From Bradyrhizobium sp. C9 (GTDB lineage Bacteria > Pseudomonadota > Alphaproteobacteria > Rhizobiales > Xanthobacteraceae), in assembly GCF_002532045.1 (NCBI RefSeq), contig NZ_NWTG01000012.1:1-64000 (forward strand): DNA of 64,000 nt, given 5' to 3'. A program made the translations under genes and the position numbers. The notes under the pieces were generated by a model. That model ran no database searches. It was not told where the DNA came from and worked only from the letters and a program-made list of their open reading frames with translations. Positions 35,189 to 43,620 of the stretch are shown here, in pieces. Position 1 is the first letter of the stretch. Each line of letters opens with the position of its first letter.

Positions 35189-36808
35189 ATGTTGCCTATC
35201 TCGCGTTGGAAGCACCGCACGCTAGCGGCTGCGTTGACGGCGCTCGCGTTGTCGTTCGCGCCGCAGGAATTGTCGTTTGCACCGCAGGCCATGGCCGCGG
35301 GCAAGACCATCACCGCGGTGATGCATTCGGATCTGCGCGTCATCGATCCGATCCTGACCACGGCGTACATCACGCGAGACCATGGCTACATGGTTTTCGA
35401 CACGCTGGTGGCGACCGACTCCAACTTCAAGATCCAGCCGCAGATGGCCGACTGGAAGATATCCGACGACAAGCTCACTTACACGTTCACGCTGCGCGAC
35501 GGCCTGAAGTGGCACGATGGAACGCCGGTGACTGCCGAAGACTGCGTCGCCTCGCTGAAGCGCTGGGCCAAGGTCGACGGCATGGGCCAGAAGCTGATGG
35601 ACTTCACGGCGAGCCTGGAGGCTACCGATGCGAAGACCATCACGCTGAAGCTGAAGGAGCCCTACGGCCTGGTGCTGGATTCGATCGGCAAGCCGTCGTC
35701 GCGCGTTGCCTTCATGATGCCGAAGCGGCTGGCCGAAACCCCGCCGGACAAGCCGATCCCGGAGCAGATCGGTTCGGGCCCGTTCAAATTCGTTCAGGCC
35801 GAATTCCAGCCTGGCGTGAAGGCGGTCTATGTCAAGAACACGGACTACGTGCCGCGCAAGGAGCCGGCGAGCTGGACCGCGGGCGGCAAGGTCGTGAAGG
35901 TTGACCGCGTCGAGTGGGTCACGATGGCCGACGCGCAGACGGCGATGAACGCACTGCAGTCCGGCGACATCGATTTCCTGGAGAACCCGTCGTTCGACAC
36001 GCTGTCGATCCTGGAGAGCGACAAGGACCTCAAGGTCGAGACGCTGAACAAGTTCGGCTTCCAGACGCTGGGCCGCATGAACTTCCTCTATCCGCCGTTC
36101 GACAACATCAAGGTTCGCCAGGCGGCGCTGATGGCCATCAACCAGAAGCAGGTGCTCGACGCGCTGGTCGGCAATCCCAAGTATTACAAGACCTGCGTCG
36201 CCTTCTTCATCTGCGATACGCCGTTCGCATCCGAGGTCGGCGGCGAGACGTTGTTGAAGGGCGGCGACATGGCGGCGGCCAAGAAGGCGCTTGCCGAGTC
36301 GGGTTATGACGGCACGCCCGTCGTCATCATGGCGCCCGGCGACGTCACGACGCTCAAGGCGCAGCCGGTCGTTGTCGCCCAGCAATTGCGCGATGCCGGC
36401 TTCAAGGTCGACCTGCAGGCTACCGACTGGCAGACCGTGGTGACCCGCCGCGCCAGCCAGAAAGCGCCGAAGGATGGCGGCTGGAACATGTTCTTCACCA
36501 ACTGGGTCAGTGCCGACGTCTCCAACCCGATCTCCAACCTCTCGATTGGCGGCCAGGGCAAGAATGGCGGATGGTTCGGCTGGGCCGACGATCCGAAGAT
36601 CGAAAAGCTGAAGGACGCCTTCGTTCGCGCGCCGTCGCTCGACGAGCAGAAGAAGATCGCGGCCGATATCCAGAAGGAAGCCTACGAGCAGGTCATCTAC
36701 ATTCCTCTCGGTCAGTATCAGGGTCCGAGCGCCTGGCGGAAGTCGCTGTCCGGCGTGCTGGACGGTCCGGCGACGCCGATCTTCTGGAATATCGACAAGT
36801 CCGAGTAA
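35189..36808 (+). CDS. Dpp-type periplasmic solute-binding protein
   Basis: A 539-residue family-5 binding protein with a Sec signal peptide (cleavage probably after AQAMAAG-type sequence near residue 37). TITAVMHSDLRVIDPI begins the mature domain, WHDGTPVTAEDCV and GSGPFKFVQAEF are the family hallmarks, and FPWD-like ends are absent as expected. The start has an AGGAGA site seven bases upstream. Its signal peptide contains a tandem 7-residue duplication (LSFAPQE/LSFAPQA). It is the likely partner of the double permease and ATPase transcribed away from it at 26761-30390. A clean terminator follows at 36831. Confidence 0.92.
   Translation: MLPISRWKHRTLAAALTALALSFAPQELSFAPQAMAAGKTITAVMHSDLRVIDPILTTAYITRDHGYMVFDTLVATDSNFKIQPQMADWKISDDKLTYTFTLRDGLKWHDGTPVTAEDCVASLKRWAKVDGMGQKLMDFTASLEATDAKTITLKLKEPYGLVLDSIGKPSSRVAFMMPKRLAETPPDKPIPEQIGSGPFKFVQAEFQPGVKAVYVKNTDYVPRKEPASWTAGGKVVKVDRVEWVTMADAQTAMNALQSGDIDFLENPSFDTLSILESDKDLKVETLNKFGFQTLGRMNFLYPPFDNIKVRQAALMAINQKQVLDALVGNPKYYKTCVAFFICDTPFASEVGGETLLKGGDMAAAKKALAESGYDGTPVVIMAPGDVTTLKAQPVVVAQQLRDAGFKVDLQATDWQTVVTRRASQKAPKDGGWNMFFTNWVSADVSNPISNLSIGGQGKNGGWFGWADDPKIEKLKDAFVRAPSLDEQKKIAADIQKEAYEQVIYIPLGQYQGPSAWRKSLSGVLDGPATPIFWNIDKSE
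35249..35290 (+). repeat. 21-bp direct duplication in the signal-peptide coding region
   Basis: TTGTCGTTCGCGCCGCAGGAA is followed at once by a copy differing at four positions (translated L-S-F-A-P-Q-E then L-S-F-A-P-Q-A). It lengthens the region between the hydrophobic core and the cleavage site. Confidence 0.85.
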
Positions 36809-36830
36809 GTTTGCAGCTTGACGTAATACG

Positions 36831-36863
36831 AATGGCCGGGACCCGTCCCGGCCATTTTCGTTT
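36831..36863 (+). terminator. Rho-independent terminator after the solute-binding protein gene
   Basis: Perfect 10-bp stem (AATGGCCGGG with CCCGGCCATT), six-base loop ACCCGT, then TTCGTTT. It begins 22 bases after the stop codon. Confidence 0.8.
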
Positions 36864-36888
36864 GGCGCCGTCTGCGCGACGGCGTTCG

Positions 36889-37203
36889 CTAATTGCCGCG
36901 GCCCGATTTCGCGTTGCTCGTGCTCGAAAGGCTCGAGAGCTGGGTCTGTCCGACACCGGCGCCGTTGATCCAGACCATCGCGCCCGCCGCGAACGCCAGC
37001 AATCCGCACGCTACGATGGCGCTGCGAATCCATCGCCGGTAGACCGCGCGCTCGTCGGGCGTCGCATCGCGGAATCTCTGCGCATTGAGCCCGTTGCTGC
37101 AGTGAGCCGCGTCGTCGCCGTGCTCGGGGACAGAAGCGTCATGATCAGGCGCGCCGACAATCGGATTGCGACCGGCAATCCGATTGCTGTTCGCAATCGT
37201 CAT
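36889..37203 (-). CDS. Small single-pass membrane protein, unknown function
   Basis: A 104-residue protein I do not recognise. Residues 1-58 are hydrophilic and end in a charged stretch (TPDERAVYRRWIR). A single membrane helix follows (AIVACGLLAFAAGAMVW, about residues 62-80), and a Ser/Thr/Gln-rich tail would then lie outside. A GGAGAT ribosome-binding site sits six bases before the ATG. It is convergent with the solute-binding protein gene and separated by its terminator. The first residues coincide with a short duplicated DNA motif (GGCAATCCGATTG area), of no clear meaning. Confidence 0.6.
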   Translation of the reverse strand: MTIANSNRIAGRNPIVGAPDHDASVPEHGDDAAHCSNGLNAQRFRDATPDERAVYRRWIRSAIVACGLLAFAAGAMVWINGAGVGQTQLSSLSSTSNAKSGRGN

Positions 37204-37483
37204 CGCCTATCTCCAACTCATTGAGTTCGAAATGTGAAGGCCGCGAAATGTGCGGCCGGATTTTTTCCAACGGGTCAGGATTACCACGCGCGCCGATCGC
37301 GGCGTGTGAACCGCGCCACAGCCGGAAGACACGATCAGGTGATGCGAGCTCGTGATGGCGCGGGTACCGGCCCAGCCGGCCGGGACTCCCTGGCATGCCA
37401 ATCGGCTGGAGGCCGTCTTAAGGTTCCCGTCAGTATTGCGTCGTAACCTGACGGCCAGTCTGTGTACCACCCGCGATGGGCCC

Positions 37484-37771
37484 ATGGCCGACGACCATAG
37501 CAGGCCCGCACCGGCCAGCGCGCAACAGCCAATGCCGACCGAGCACCGCCGTGCCGGCACCCGCCGCCGCGTCCTCAAGTCGGGAGCGATCGAATTCGGC
37601 AATGAAGCGATTGCGTGCACGGTTCGCAATCTCTCGCCTCAGGGCGCCTGCATCGAAGTCAACTCGCCGCTGTGGTTTCCCGACCGCTTCACTCTCGCCG
37701 TCGACGGCCAGCGTTGGCCATGCCGCATCGCATGGAAGAAGCAGAAGCGGCTGGGACTGGCGTTCGAGTAA
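37484..37771 (+). CDS. Single PilZ-domain protein
   Basis: A 95-residue protein: a short disordered start (residues 1-25), then one PilZ domain. The c-di-GMP motif RRxxR region is HRRAGTRRRVLKSG, followed by the D/N-x-S-xx-G strand as VRNLSPQGACIEV, then IAWKKQKRLGLAFE. PilZ domains bind cyclic di-GMP to switch motility or envelope functions. The chosen ATG begins MADDHSRP; in-frame codons upstream back to 37352 are less likely. Typical of the many one-domain PilZ proteins of bradyrhizobia. Confidence 0.82.
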   Translation: MADDHSRPAPASAQQPMPTEHRRAGTRRRVLKSGAIEFGNEAIACTVRNLSPQGACIEVNSPLWFPDRFTLAVDGQRWPCRIAWKKQKRLGLAFE

Positions 37772-37890
37772 GGCTTGATGCCCGGCACGCCGTGCCGATT
37801 TGCACAGACAGTTGTCGTCCATTTCACAAACTACCCAGGGTTAGCGGCGTATTGTCCTGCGGGCCGATACCCAGCCTCGGGGAAATTGTG

Positions 37891-39822
37891 ATGACCATCA
37901 ACGTCAAGGCCTACGCGAACGCCGACGATATCCTGATCGCCTGGCAGCCGGACACCTGGTCCAACGACTGGGTTGGATTCCAGCTCGAGCGGCGCAACAA
38001 CATCACGCAGCAGACGATCGTGCTGTCCAACCGCATTCCGCCGAAGCCCGGCGAGAAGCCGGTCGCGGACGCCGGCATCTCCTCGACGCAATCGCCGTTC
38101 CGGCGCTGCATCTGGACCGATCACAGCGTCGTCGATACCGACAACGTCTCGTATCGCGTCACCGCGATGAAGAGCGGCGCGAACGGGACGTTCACGCCCG
38201 ATGCCGCCTCGGTGTCGGCCTGGACGACGCCGGCGGTCGCTTCGGGCGATGCGGGCGGCGGCCTGTCGGCCTATTTCAACCGCGGCACCCTGATGTCCCA
38301 GATCGTCAGCCGTTTCGTGAAAGGCGATACGTCCGACGACGCGCTGCGCAATTTCGTCAAGGGCCTGTCCGACCCGACCAACCAGGCGCGGCGCTACCTT
38401 TCAGGCGACGCCCTGCACGAGATCCTGGCCTTCCTGCACGATGCCGATCTCCGCGGCAGCCAGGTCCATGCCGCGATCTACGAGATGAATGACGAGGAGC
38501 TGGTCGCCGCGTTGAAGCCGTTCGGCAGCCGCGGCAACGTCCTGCTCGGCAACGGCAGTGCGACCAAGCCGAACATCGCGGGCGAGCTCAGCGGCGCCGG
38601 CCTGACGGTCAAGCATCGAGATCTGTCGAATGCGGGCAGGTCGTCGCCCAGCGTCCACAACAAGTTCGTGGTCGAGAGCGACGCGCATGGCAACGCCATC
38701 CGCGTGCTGACCGGCAGCACCAACTGGACCACCACCGGGCTGTGCACGCAGCTCAACAACGTGCTGATCATCGAGAATGCGGTGATCGCCAAGCGCTATC
38801 TCGATCAGTGGGGCAAGCTGGTCGCCGCGGGCAACGCCATGCCGCCCGCGCTGAAGACGTCGAATTCCACTCCGACCAGCGACAGCAACATTTCGGTCTA
38901 CTTCGCCGCCACCAACGGCGCGGCAGAGTTCAAGCCGGTGCTGGACCTGATCAAGAACGCCAAGGACGGCGCGCTGTTTCTGATGTTCATGCCGGGTCAA
39001 TCGCCGCTGCTGGATGCGCTGTTGGACCGCGCACAGCAGAACGACATCTATGTCCGCGGCGTGGTGTCGACCATGATGCCCAGCAAGAACGGCAACATCG
39101 TTTCGGTCGGCGGGCAGGTCGTCAAGTCGGGCGCGCCGCAGCAATCCTTTCATGACGACGTCCAGCTGCCGCATGGCGTGAGCGCGACCAACGAACCCTC
39201 ATGGGCCGACGTCGAGTTCAGCGTCCAGCAGATCCGCAACGCGGGGATGATCGCGATCGTTCACTCCAAGACCATCGTGGTCGATCCGTTCTCTGACAAT
39301 TGCGCCGTCATCACCGGATCGCACAATTTCTCGGTCGCGGCCTCCGAGAAGAACGACGAGAACCTCGTGATCATCCGCGGCAACAAGCAGCTCGCCCAGG
39401 CCTATGCGCTGCACATCAACGGCGTCTACGACCACTATTCCTGGCGCGGCTATCTCGGCAGCGGCGGCAATCCGGATCAGATCTATTCGCTCGACGGCTG
39501 GAAGCCGGGCGGCGGCAAGGAGCAGGAGCTGGATTTCTGGATGGAGGAGCCGGTGCCGCCACGCCCGACGGGCAGCGGAGGCGGTGGCGGCGCGGCGCAA
39601 CAGGCCAGCGCGGCTGGTGCGGCTTCGAAGAAGCAAGCCGCCAAGAAGGCGCCCAAGAAAGCTGCGAAGAAAGCTGCGAAGAAATCGCCCAAGAAAGCCG
39701 CCAAGAAGTCAGCCAAGAAATCATCCAAGACATCGGCGAAGAAGGCGAAGGCCAAGAAGCCGGCAAAGGCCGCAAAGGCAAAGAAAGCCAAGGCCAGGAC
39801 GACGAAGAAGGCCAAGAAGTAG
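37891..39822 (+). CDS. Phospholipase D-like protein with histone-like Lys/Ala C-terminal tail
   Basis: A 643-residue protein in four parts. Residues 1 to about 115 look like a beta-sandwich (fibronectin-III-like strands). Two PLD half-domains follow: HNKFVVES with GSTNWTTTG (His about 256), and HSKTIVVD with GSHNFSVAASEKNDEN (His about 458). The second is a canonical H-x-K-x4-D, while the first lacks the Asp. Residues about 580-643 are almost only Lys, Ala and Ser in KKAAKK-type repeats, like histone H1. PLD folds cut phosphodiesters (lipid or nucleic acid). The tail points to DNA or another polyanion. No signal peptide. tRNA-Leu lies just downstream on the other strand. Confidence 0.85.
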   Translation: MTINVKAYANADDILIAWQPDTWSNDWVGFQLERRNNITQQTIVLSNRIPPKPGEKPVADAGISSTQSPFRRCIWTDHSVVDTDNVSYRVTAMKSGANGTFTPDAASVSAWTTPAVASGDAGGGLSAYFNRGTLMSQIVSRFVKGDTSDDALRNFVKGLSDPTNQARRYLSGDALHEILAFLHDADLRGSQVHAAIYEMNDEELVAALKPFGSRGNVLLGNGSATKPNIAGELSGAGLTVKHRDLSNAGRSSPSVHNKFVVESDAHGNAIRVLTGSTNWTTTGLCTQLNNVLIIENAVIAKRYLDQWGKLVAAGNAMPPALKTSNSTPTSDSNISVYFAATNGAAEFKPVLDLIKNAKDGALFLMFMPGQSPLLDALLDRAQQNDIYVRGVVSTMMPSKNGNIVSVGGQVVKSGAPQQSFHDDVQLPHGVSATNEPSWADVEFSVQQIRNAGMIAIVHSKTIVVDPFSDNCAVITGSHNFSVAASEKNDENLVIIRGNKQLAQAYALHINGVYDHYSWRGYLGSGGNPDQIYSLDGWKPGGGKEQELDFWMEEPVPPRPTGSGGGGGAAQQASAAGAASKKQAAKKAPKKAAKKAAKKSPKKAAKKSAKKSSKTSAKKAKAKKPAKAAKAKKAKARTTKKAKK

Positions 39823-39840
39823 CAGCAGCGCGCAGCAGGC

Positions 39841-39927
39841 TGGTGCGGGCGGTGGGACTCGAACCCACATGACGTTGCCGTCGAGGGATTTTAAGTCCCT
39901 TGCGTCTACCAATTCCGCCACGTCCGC
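39841..39927 (-). tRNA. tRNA-Leu (anticodon UAA), CCA encoded
   Basis: On the minus strand: acceptor arm GCGGACG with CGCCCGC (one A-C mismatch), D-arm with TGGTAGACGC, anticodon stem AGGGA/TCCCT around loop CTTAAAA (anticodon TAA), a long variable arm as in leucine tRNAs, T-loop GTTCGAGTC, discriminator A and a templated CCA. It reads UUA/UUG codons, which are rare in this GC-rich genome. Confidence 0.96.
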
Positions 39928-40151
39928 ATTGCGCCAGGCGCGCCGATTACTAGCGCGTTTGCCGGCGGAGTGGAATTGTCATTATCCGCTGCTAACAGGT
40001 GCGGTTTCAAAGGCTTAAGGCGCGGCCTGCAATTCCATTTGCTTCGGCGGCCGAGCATTGGGATAAGCAGCGCGCTGCCGCGATTGAGCCTCAATCCGGA
40101 CACCGGCGGCTGCTTTAGGCAATCTCAACACTGTCGGACTAAGAAAGCTGA

Positions 40152-40586
40152 ATGTCTTTTCGTTTCCCACGCCGCCCAAATCTGTCGCGCGCGGCAGTCA
40201 TCGTTGCGCTGCTCGCCTCGGCTGCGGGCGTTTCCGGCTGCGCGCAGATCGGCGACAGCGTGCCGTCGGCATTCGCCGATCCCGCAAAGTACGATCTGTA
40301 TGATTGCAAGCAGCTCGAGACCGAGCGCAAGAATCTCGCGTCTCGCGCGACGGACCAGGAAAAGTTGATGGCCAAGGCGGAGACCGGCGTCGGCGGTACC
40401 GTGGTCTCGGAAATGGTTTATCGCAACGAGCTGATCTCAATCCATTCCCAGCAGAGGCTGGCGGATCAGGCCTGGCGCGCCAACAAGTGCCATGAGAGCC
40501 CGCCGGACACGCCTGTGGTGGCCGCACCTGCGGCGCCTGCTCCGGGGATAAAGGGTCCGCGCGCGCCGCGAGGCCTCGTTCACTAA
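40152..40586 (+). CDS. Putative lipoprotein, unknown function
   Basis: A 144-residue envelope protein. Basic residues MSFRFPRRPNLSR precede a hydrophobic helix ending in the lipobox VSGC, so Cys30 would be lipidated. The mature part has a helical stretch (YDLYDCKQLETERKNLASRA) and ends in a Pro/Ala-rich tail. I know of similar small lipoproteins in bradyrhizobia but no function. Nothing else is visible in the 224-bp gap between it and the tRNA. Confidence 0.72.
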   Translation: MSFRFPRRPNLSRAAVIVALLASAAGVSGCAQIGDSVPSAFADPAKYDLYDCKQLETERKNLASRATDQEKLMAKAETGVGGTVVSEMVYRNELISIHSQQRLADQAWRANKCHESPPDTPVVAAPAAPAPGIKGPRAPRGLVH

Positions 40587-40636
40587 GTCGACGTTTCCGG
40601 AAGAACCGGTTGCTGTGCGCGCAGGCGCGCGGGGCT

Positions 40637-40737
40637 AGAGCTTCGGTTCTGATTGATTCAGAACCGAAGTTCTAGATTCTTGTTTTGACGCGTTTTCTTC
40701 AAGCGAACCGGTGTCCACTTCGCTCGAAAACGCTCTA
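40637..40737. repeat. 101-bp two-hairpin dispersed repeat, copy A
   Basis: Contains a perfect 12-bp hairpin (CTTCGGTTCTGA paired with TCAGAACCGAAG) and then a second imperfect hairpin (GCGTTTTC with GAAAACGC). About 91% identical by eye to 48580-48680. Its last three bases form the stop codon (TAG, minus strand) of the FAD monooxygenase gene. Confidence 0.9.
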
Positions 40738-41937
40738 GGCGCGCCAGTCGTAGATCCAGTCCTGCCGCACCAGCATGCGCTGCGGACCGATGGCGCGGAT
40801 CGCAAGATCGCGCGCGATCGCCAGGGGGCCGCTCAAATGATAGATGCGGCCCTGCTGTCGCGCCATGCGCTGCACCTTCAGCACGCGGCCGCGCCGCATC
40901 TCGGCGTAGCGCTTCAACGCGGCGGGAATGCCTGCGGTGTTTTCGCCGGTGCAGTCGGCCAACGCCTTGGCGAGCACGGCCGCATCCTCGATCGCCATGC
41001 CGGCGCCTTGCGCGGCAAACGGCAGCATCGCATGCGCGGCGTCGCCGAGCAGCGTCACCGCGCCTTCGCTCCAGCGGCCGATGTCGGGCAGGGTGAACAG
41101 CGCCCATTTGCGCCAGCCATCGACCGCGCCGATCAGCATCCGCGCCGTGGCGGGCCAGCGCGCGGTGGCGAACGCGCCCTTAATCTCGTTGGCATCGCCG
41201 GGTGCGCTCCAACCCGGCCGGTTCCAGGTGCCTGACACGATCGCGACCACGTTGACCTGGCGTCCGGCCGAGATCGGATAGGCCACGAGGTGCGCGTCCG
41301 GCCCCATCCACAGCTGCACGCGCGGTGCGGTGTATTCGCGCGGCAGGGCGGTCGCGTCGAGCGTGCCGCGCCAGGCGATCAGGCCAGAGAATTGCGGCTG
41401 TACATCCGGAAACAAATGTCCGCGGACCGTCGACCAGATGCCGTCGGCGCCGATCAGCGCAACCGCCAATTCCTCCTGCCGTGCGTTGCCGCGGCGCTGC
41501 ACCACCGTCAGGCCCTTGGCGTGCTTGGTCACGTCCTCAAACTGGCAGCCGAGCCGCAGGTCGATATCGGGATGCTCGTTGACGGCGGCCTGCAACGCAG
41601 CCTGCAGATCGGCGCGGTGGATCACCCAATAGGGGGCGCCGGCGCGGAACTCGGCGGCGTGGCCGAGCGGCATCCGCGCGATCTCGCCGCCGGCCCGCGC
41701 GCTCATGATGTTGACGGAGTCCGGCGTGACCGCGCGGCGCGCGAGCGGTTCCTTGAGCCCGAGCTCGACCAGGATCCGGCTGGCATTGGGAGAGAGCTGG
41801 ATGCCGGCGCCGGCTTCCTCGAGCCGCTCGGCCTTCTCCAGCACGACGACGCGAAAGCCCTGTGCCGCCAGGGTCAGCGATGCCGTCAGTCCTCCGATCC
41901 CGGCGCCGGCAACGATGACGGTTCGCGTCAGCGCCAC
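40735..41937 (-). CDS. FAD-dependent monooxygenase (salicylate/3-hydroxybenzoate hydroxylase-like)
   Basis: A 400-residue group-A flavin hydroxylase that uses NAD(P)H and O2 to hydroxylate aromatic substrates. VIVAGAGIGGLTASLTLAAQG is the FAD Rossmann motif, ALIGADGIWSTVR the DG motif, and LLGDAAHAMLPFAAQGAGMAIEDA the GD motif. Length matches the salicylate hydroxylase group. The stop codon lies inside repeat 40637-40737, so the C-terminus may have been reset by that element. A zinc-finger gene lies seven bases upstream of its start on the same strand. Confidence 0.87.
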   Translation of the reverse strand: MALTRTVIVAGAGIGGLTASLTLAAQGFRVVVLEKAERLEEAGAGIQLSPNASRILVELGLKEPLARRAVTPDSVNIMSARAGGEIARMPLGHAAEFRAGAPYWVIHRADLQAALQAAVNEHPDIDLRLGCQFEDVTKHAKGLTVVQRRGNARQEELAVALIGADGIWSTVRGHLFPDVQPQFSGLIAWRGTLDATALPREYTAPRVQLWMGPDAHLVAYPISAGRQVNVVAIVSGTWNRPGWSAPGDANEIKGAFATARWPATARMLIGAVDGWRKWALFTLPDIGRWSEGAVTLLGDAAHAMLPFAAQGAGMAIEDAAVLAKALADCTGENTAGIPAALKRYAEMRRGRVLKVQRMARQQGRIYHLSGPLAIARDLAIRAIGPQRMLVRQDWIYDWRA

Positions 41938-41944
41938 GGAACGG

Positions 41945-42190
41945 TCAGGCGACCTTGTCTTTCAGCACGCATTCCGGCGGCCGGGCTTCGCCGGCGGCGA
42001 GGTCGGACGCGAAGCGATAGAGCGTCGAGCAGTACGGGCAGATGATCTCGTTGTCGTTGCCAAGGTCGAGGAACACGTGCGGATGGTCGAACGGAGGGTT
42101 GGCGCCCACGCACATGAACTCCTGCGACCCGATCTCGATCACCGAGACACCGGCATCGTTATGGAAGTGCGGGACGACGTGGTCGGACAT
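41945..42190 (-). CDS. CHCC-type zinc-finger protein (NDUFS6-like)
   Basis: An 81-residue protein of the zf-CHCC family. The ligand pattern is Cys in EFMCVG, His in HPHVFLDLG and the pair CPYC in EIICPYCSTLYRF, as in the complex-I accessory subunit NDUFS6. In alphaproteobacteria it may serve complex I assembly, but it lies away from nuo genes here. The start has a GGTGAG site. The FAD monooxygenase gene begins seven bases after its stop. Confidence 0.8.
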   Translation of the reverse strand: MSDHVVPHFHNDAGVSVIEIGSQEFMCVGANPPFDHPHVFLDLGNDNEIICPYCSTLYRFASDLAAGEARPPECVLKDKVA

Positions 42191-42439
42191 ATTCTCACCT
42201 TGGTAGCAACGATGGGCAGACGCAATCAACTGCATGCGGCATCGCGAAATGCCGCGCACCATACTGGCGGGAACAGTTGATTCCTAGAGCCCCGATGGCT
42301 CATTTGCTCATGCAAATTCGACACAATCTTGTCGTCCCAGAGAAGCCCTTCTTTGGTCGGAGCCGTTGTGTCGCAAAAACGGCACACTATTTCCAAGACC
42401 AACTGGACAAGGCGAATTAAACTTGAGGTTTCCAGCGGA

Positions 42440-43585
42440 ATGAACGGGATGCGCCTCAGTCTTGCGGTGGCCGGTTTGGCCGCGAGCGCTGCCGTGGGCG
42501 CGGCCATTTGGCCACACGCCCGGGACGCCGGCATGGTGCTGTCAGCGCGGAACGATCCGGCTGCGCTCGCCGACCTCAGGCTCAATTCCGTCCTGCGCAA
42601 CAACCCGGCGTTGATATCGGACAATATCGAGGCCGCTCTCGCTTCCGGAGATGCCGATCTTGCGACCAGCTTCGTCGCGCTCGCAAGCGAGCAGAACATC
42701 GCGCTCAATGCTGAACTCACAAAGCGTGTCGACGACGCGCGCACCGAACAGTCGTCCACCACGCATTTCGCCAAGGGATTTGCCACCGGCCTCGTGACCG
42801 GCAATGCCGACGATGTCGCAAGCCTGTCCGGCACGGTCGCGGGCGATCTGTTCGTGTTCGGTGACGTCAGGGACGTCGTGCGCGAGGGCAAGCATCTCGT
42901 GATGGGCGAAGATACCGATCAGCTGGTGCTCGGCCTTGCGGCCGCCGGGCTCGCCGTGACTGCGGCCACCTATGTATCGGTCGGCGGCGCCGCGCCGCTA
43001 CGCGCTGGATTGACGCTGGTCAAGGATACGCGCAAGGCCGGACGGCTGAGCGAGGGGATGATCGAATGGGCCGGGCGCTCGACCCGCGAGGTGGTCGATC
43101 AGCCGGCGCTCCGTGAGGCGGTCGCGTCCGGCTCGGTGCTGCGTCCGGCGGAAACTGCAACCGCGATCCGCGCGGCATTCCGCGCCGAGAAGGCCGGCGC
43201 GCTGGTGCGCGTCGCCAAGGACGTCGGGCGCATCGGCGAGGCGGCCGGCGTTCGTGCCGCGCGCGACACGTTGAAGGTCGCCGAGAACCCGCAGGAGATC
43301 GCGCGCGCGGCGCGCATCGCGGAGACGAAGGGCGGCCAGACCCGCGCGATCATCAAGCTGCTCGGCCGCGGCGCGCTGCTGCTGGCAGCCGGCACATTCA
43401 ATCTCACCATGTGGCTGTTCGGCGCGCTGCTTGCGCTGTTCGGCTTCCTGTCGTCGATCAAGGCCACCACCGAGCGAGCCACGGCGTGGTGGCTCAGACG
43501 CAGCAAGGCGCTGCGCCTGAAGCGGCAGATGACCGCGCAGGCCGCGCTGGCTAGTATGCCCGCCCAAGGCTCAATTTCACGCTAG
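42440..43585 (+). CDS. Membrane protein, unknown function
   Basis: A 381-residue protein with an N-terminal hydrophobic segment (LSLAVAGLAASAAVGAAIW), a central Gly/Ala-rich helix pair (LVLGLAAAGLAVTAATYV) and a long C-terminal membrane region (LLLAAGTFNLTMWLFGALLALFGFL), ending in a basic tail. No catalytic motif is visible. An ATG nine bases downstream is an alternative start; the longer frame back to 42329 is doubtful. A hydrolase gene follows 65 bp later. Confidence 0.68.
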   Translation: MNGMRLSLAVAGLAASAAVGAAIWPHARDAGMVLSARNDPAALADLRLNSVLRNNPALISDNIEAALASGDADLATSFVALASEQNIALNAELTKRVDDARTEQSSTTHFAKGFATGLVTGNADDVASLSGTVAGDLFVFGDVRDVVREGKHLVMGEDTDQLVLGLAAAGLAVTAATYVSVGGAAPLRAGLTLVKDTRKAGRLSEGMIEWAGRSTREVVDQPALREAVASGSVLRPAETATAIRAAFRAEKAGALVRVAKDVGRIGEAAGVRAARDTLKVAENPQEIARAARIAETKGGQTRAIIKLLGRGALLLAAGTFNLTMWLFGALLALFGFLSSIKATTERATAWWLRRSKALRLKRQMTAQAALASMPAQGSISR

Positions 43586-43620
43586 GCTTGCGGCCGCCGG
43601 TCGATCGCAAATCCCAAATC

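Noticed and set aside
36831..36863. Hairpin considered as a shared terminator for the convergent small membrane-protein gene
   Set aside because: The U-run is only on the plus strand (TTCGTTT), so it serves the solute-binding protein gene.
35222..37033. A 603-codon minus-strand frame opposite the solute-binding protein
   Set aside because: Shadow of the real gene, rich in Arg/Asp with no signal peptide or family motif.
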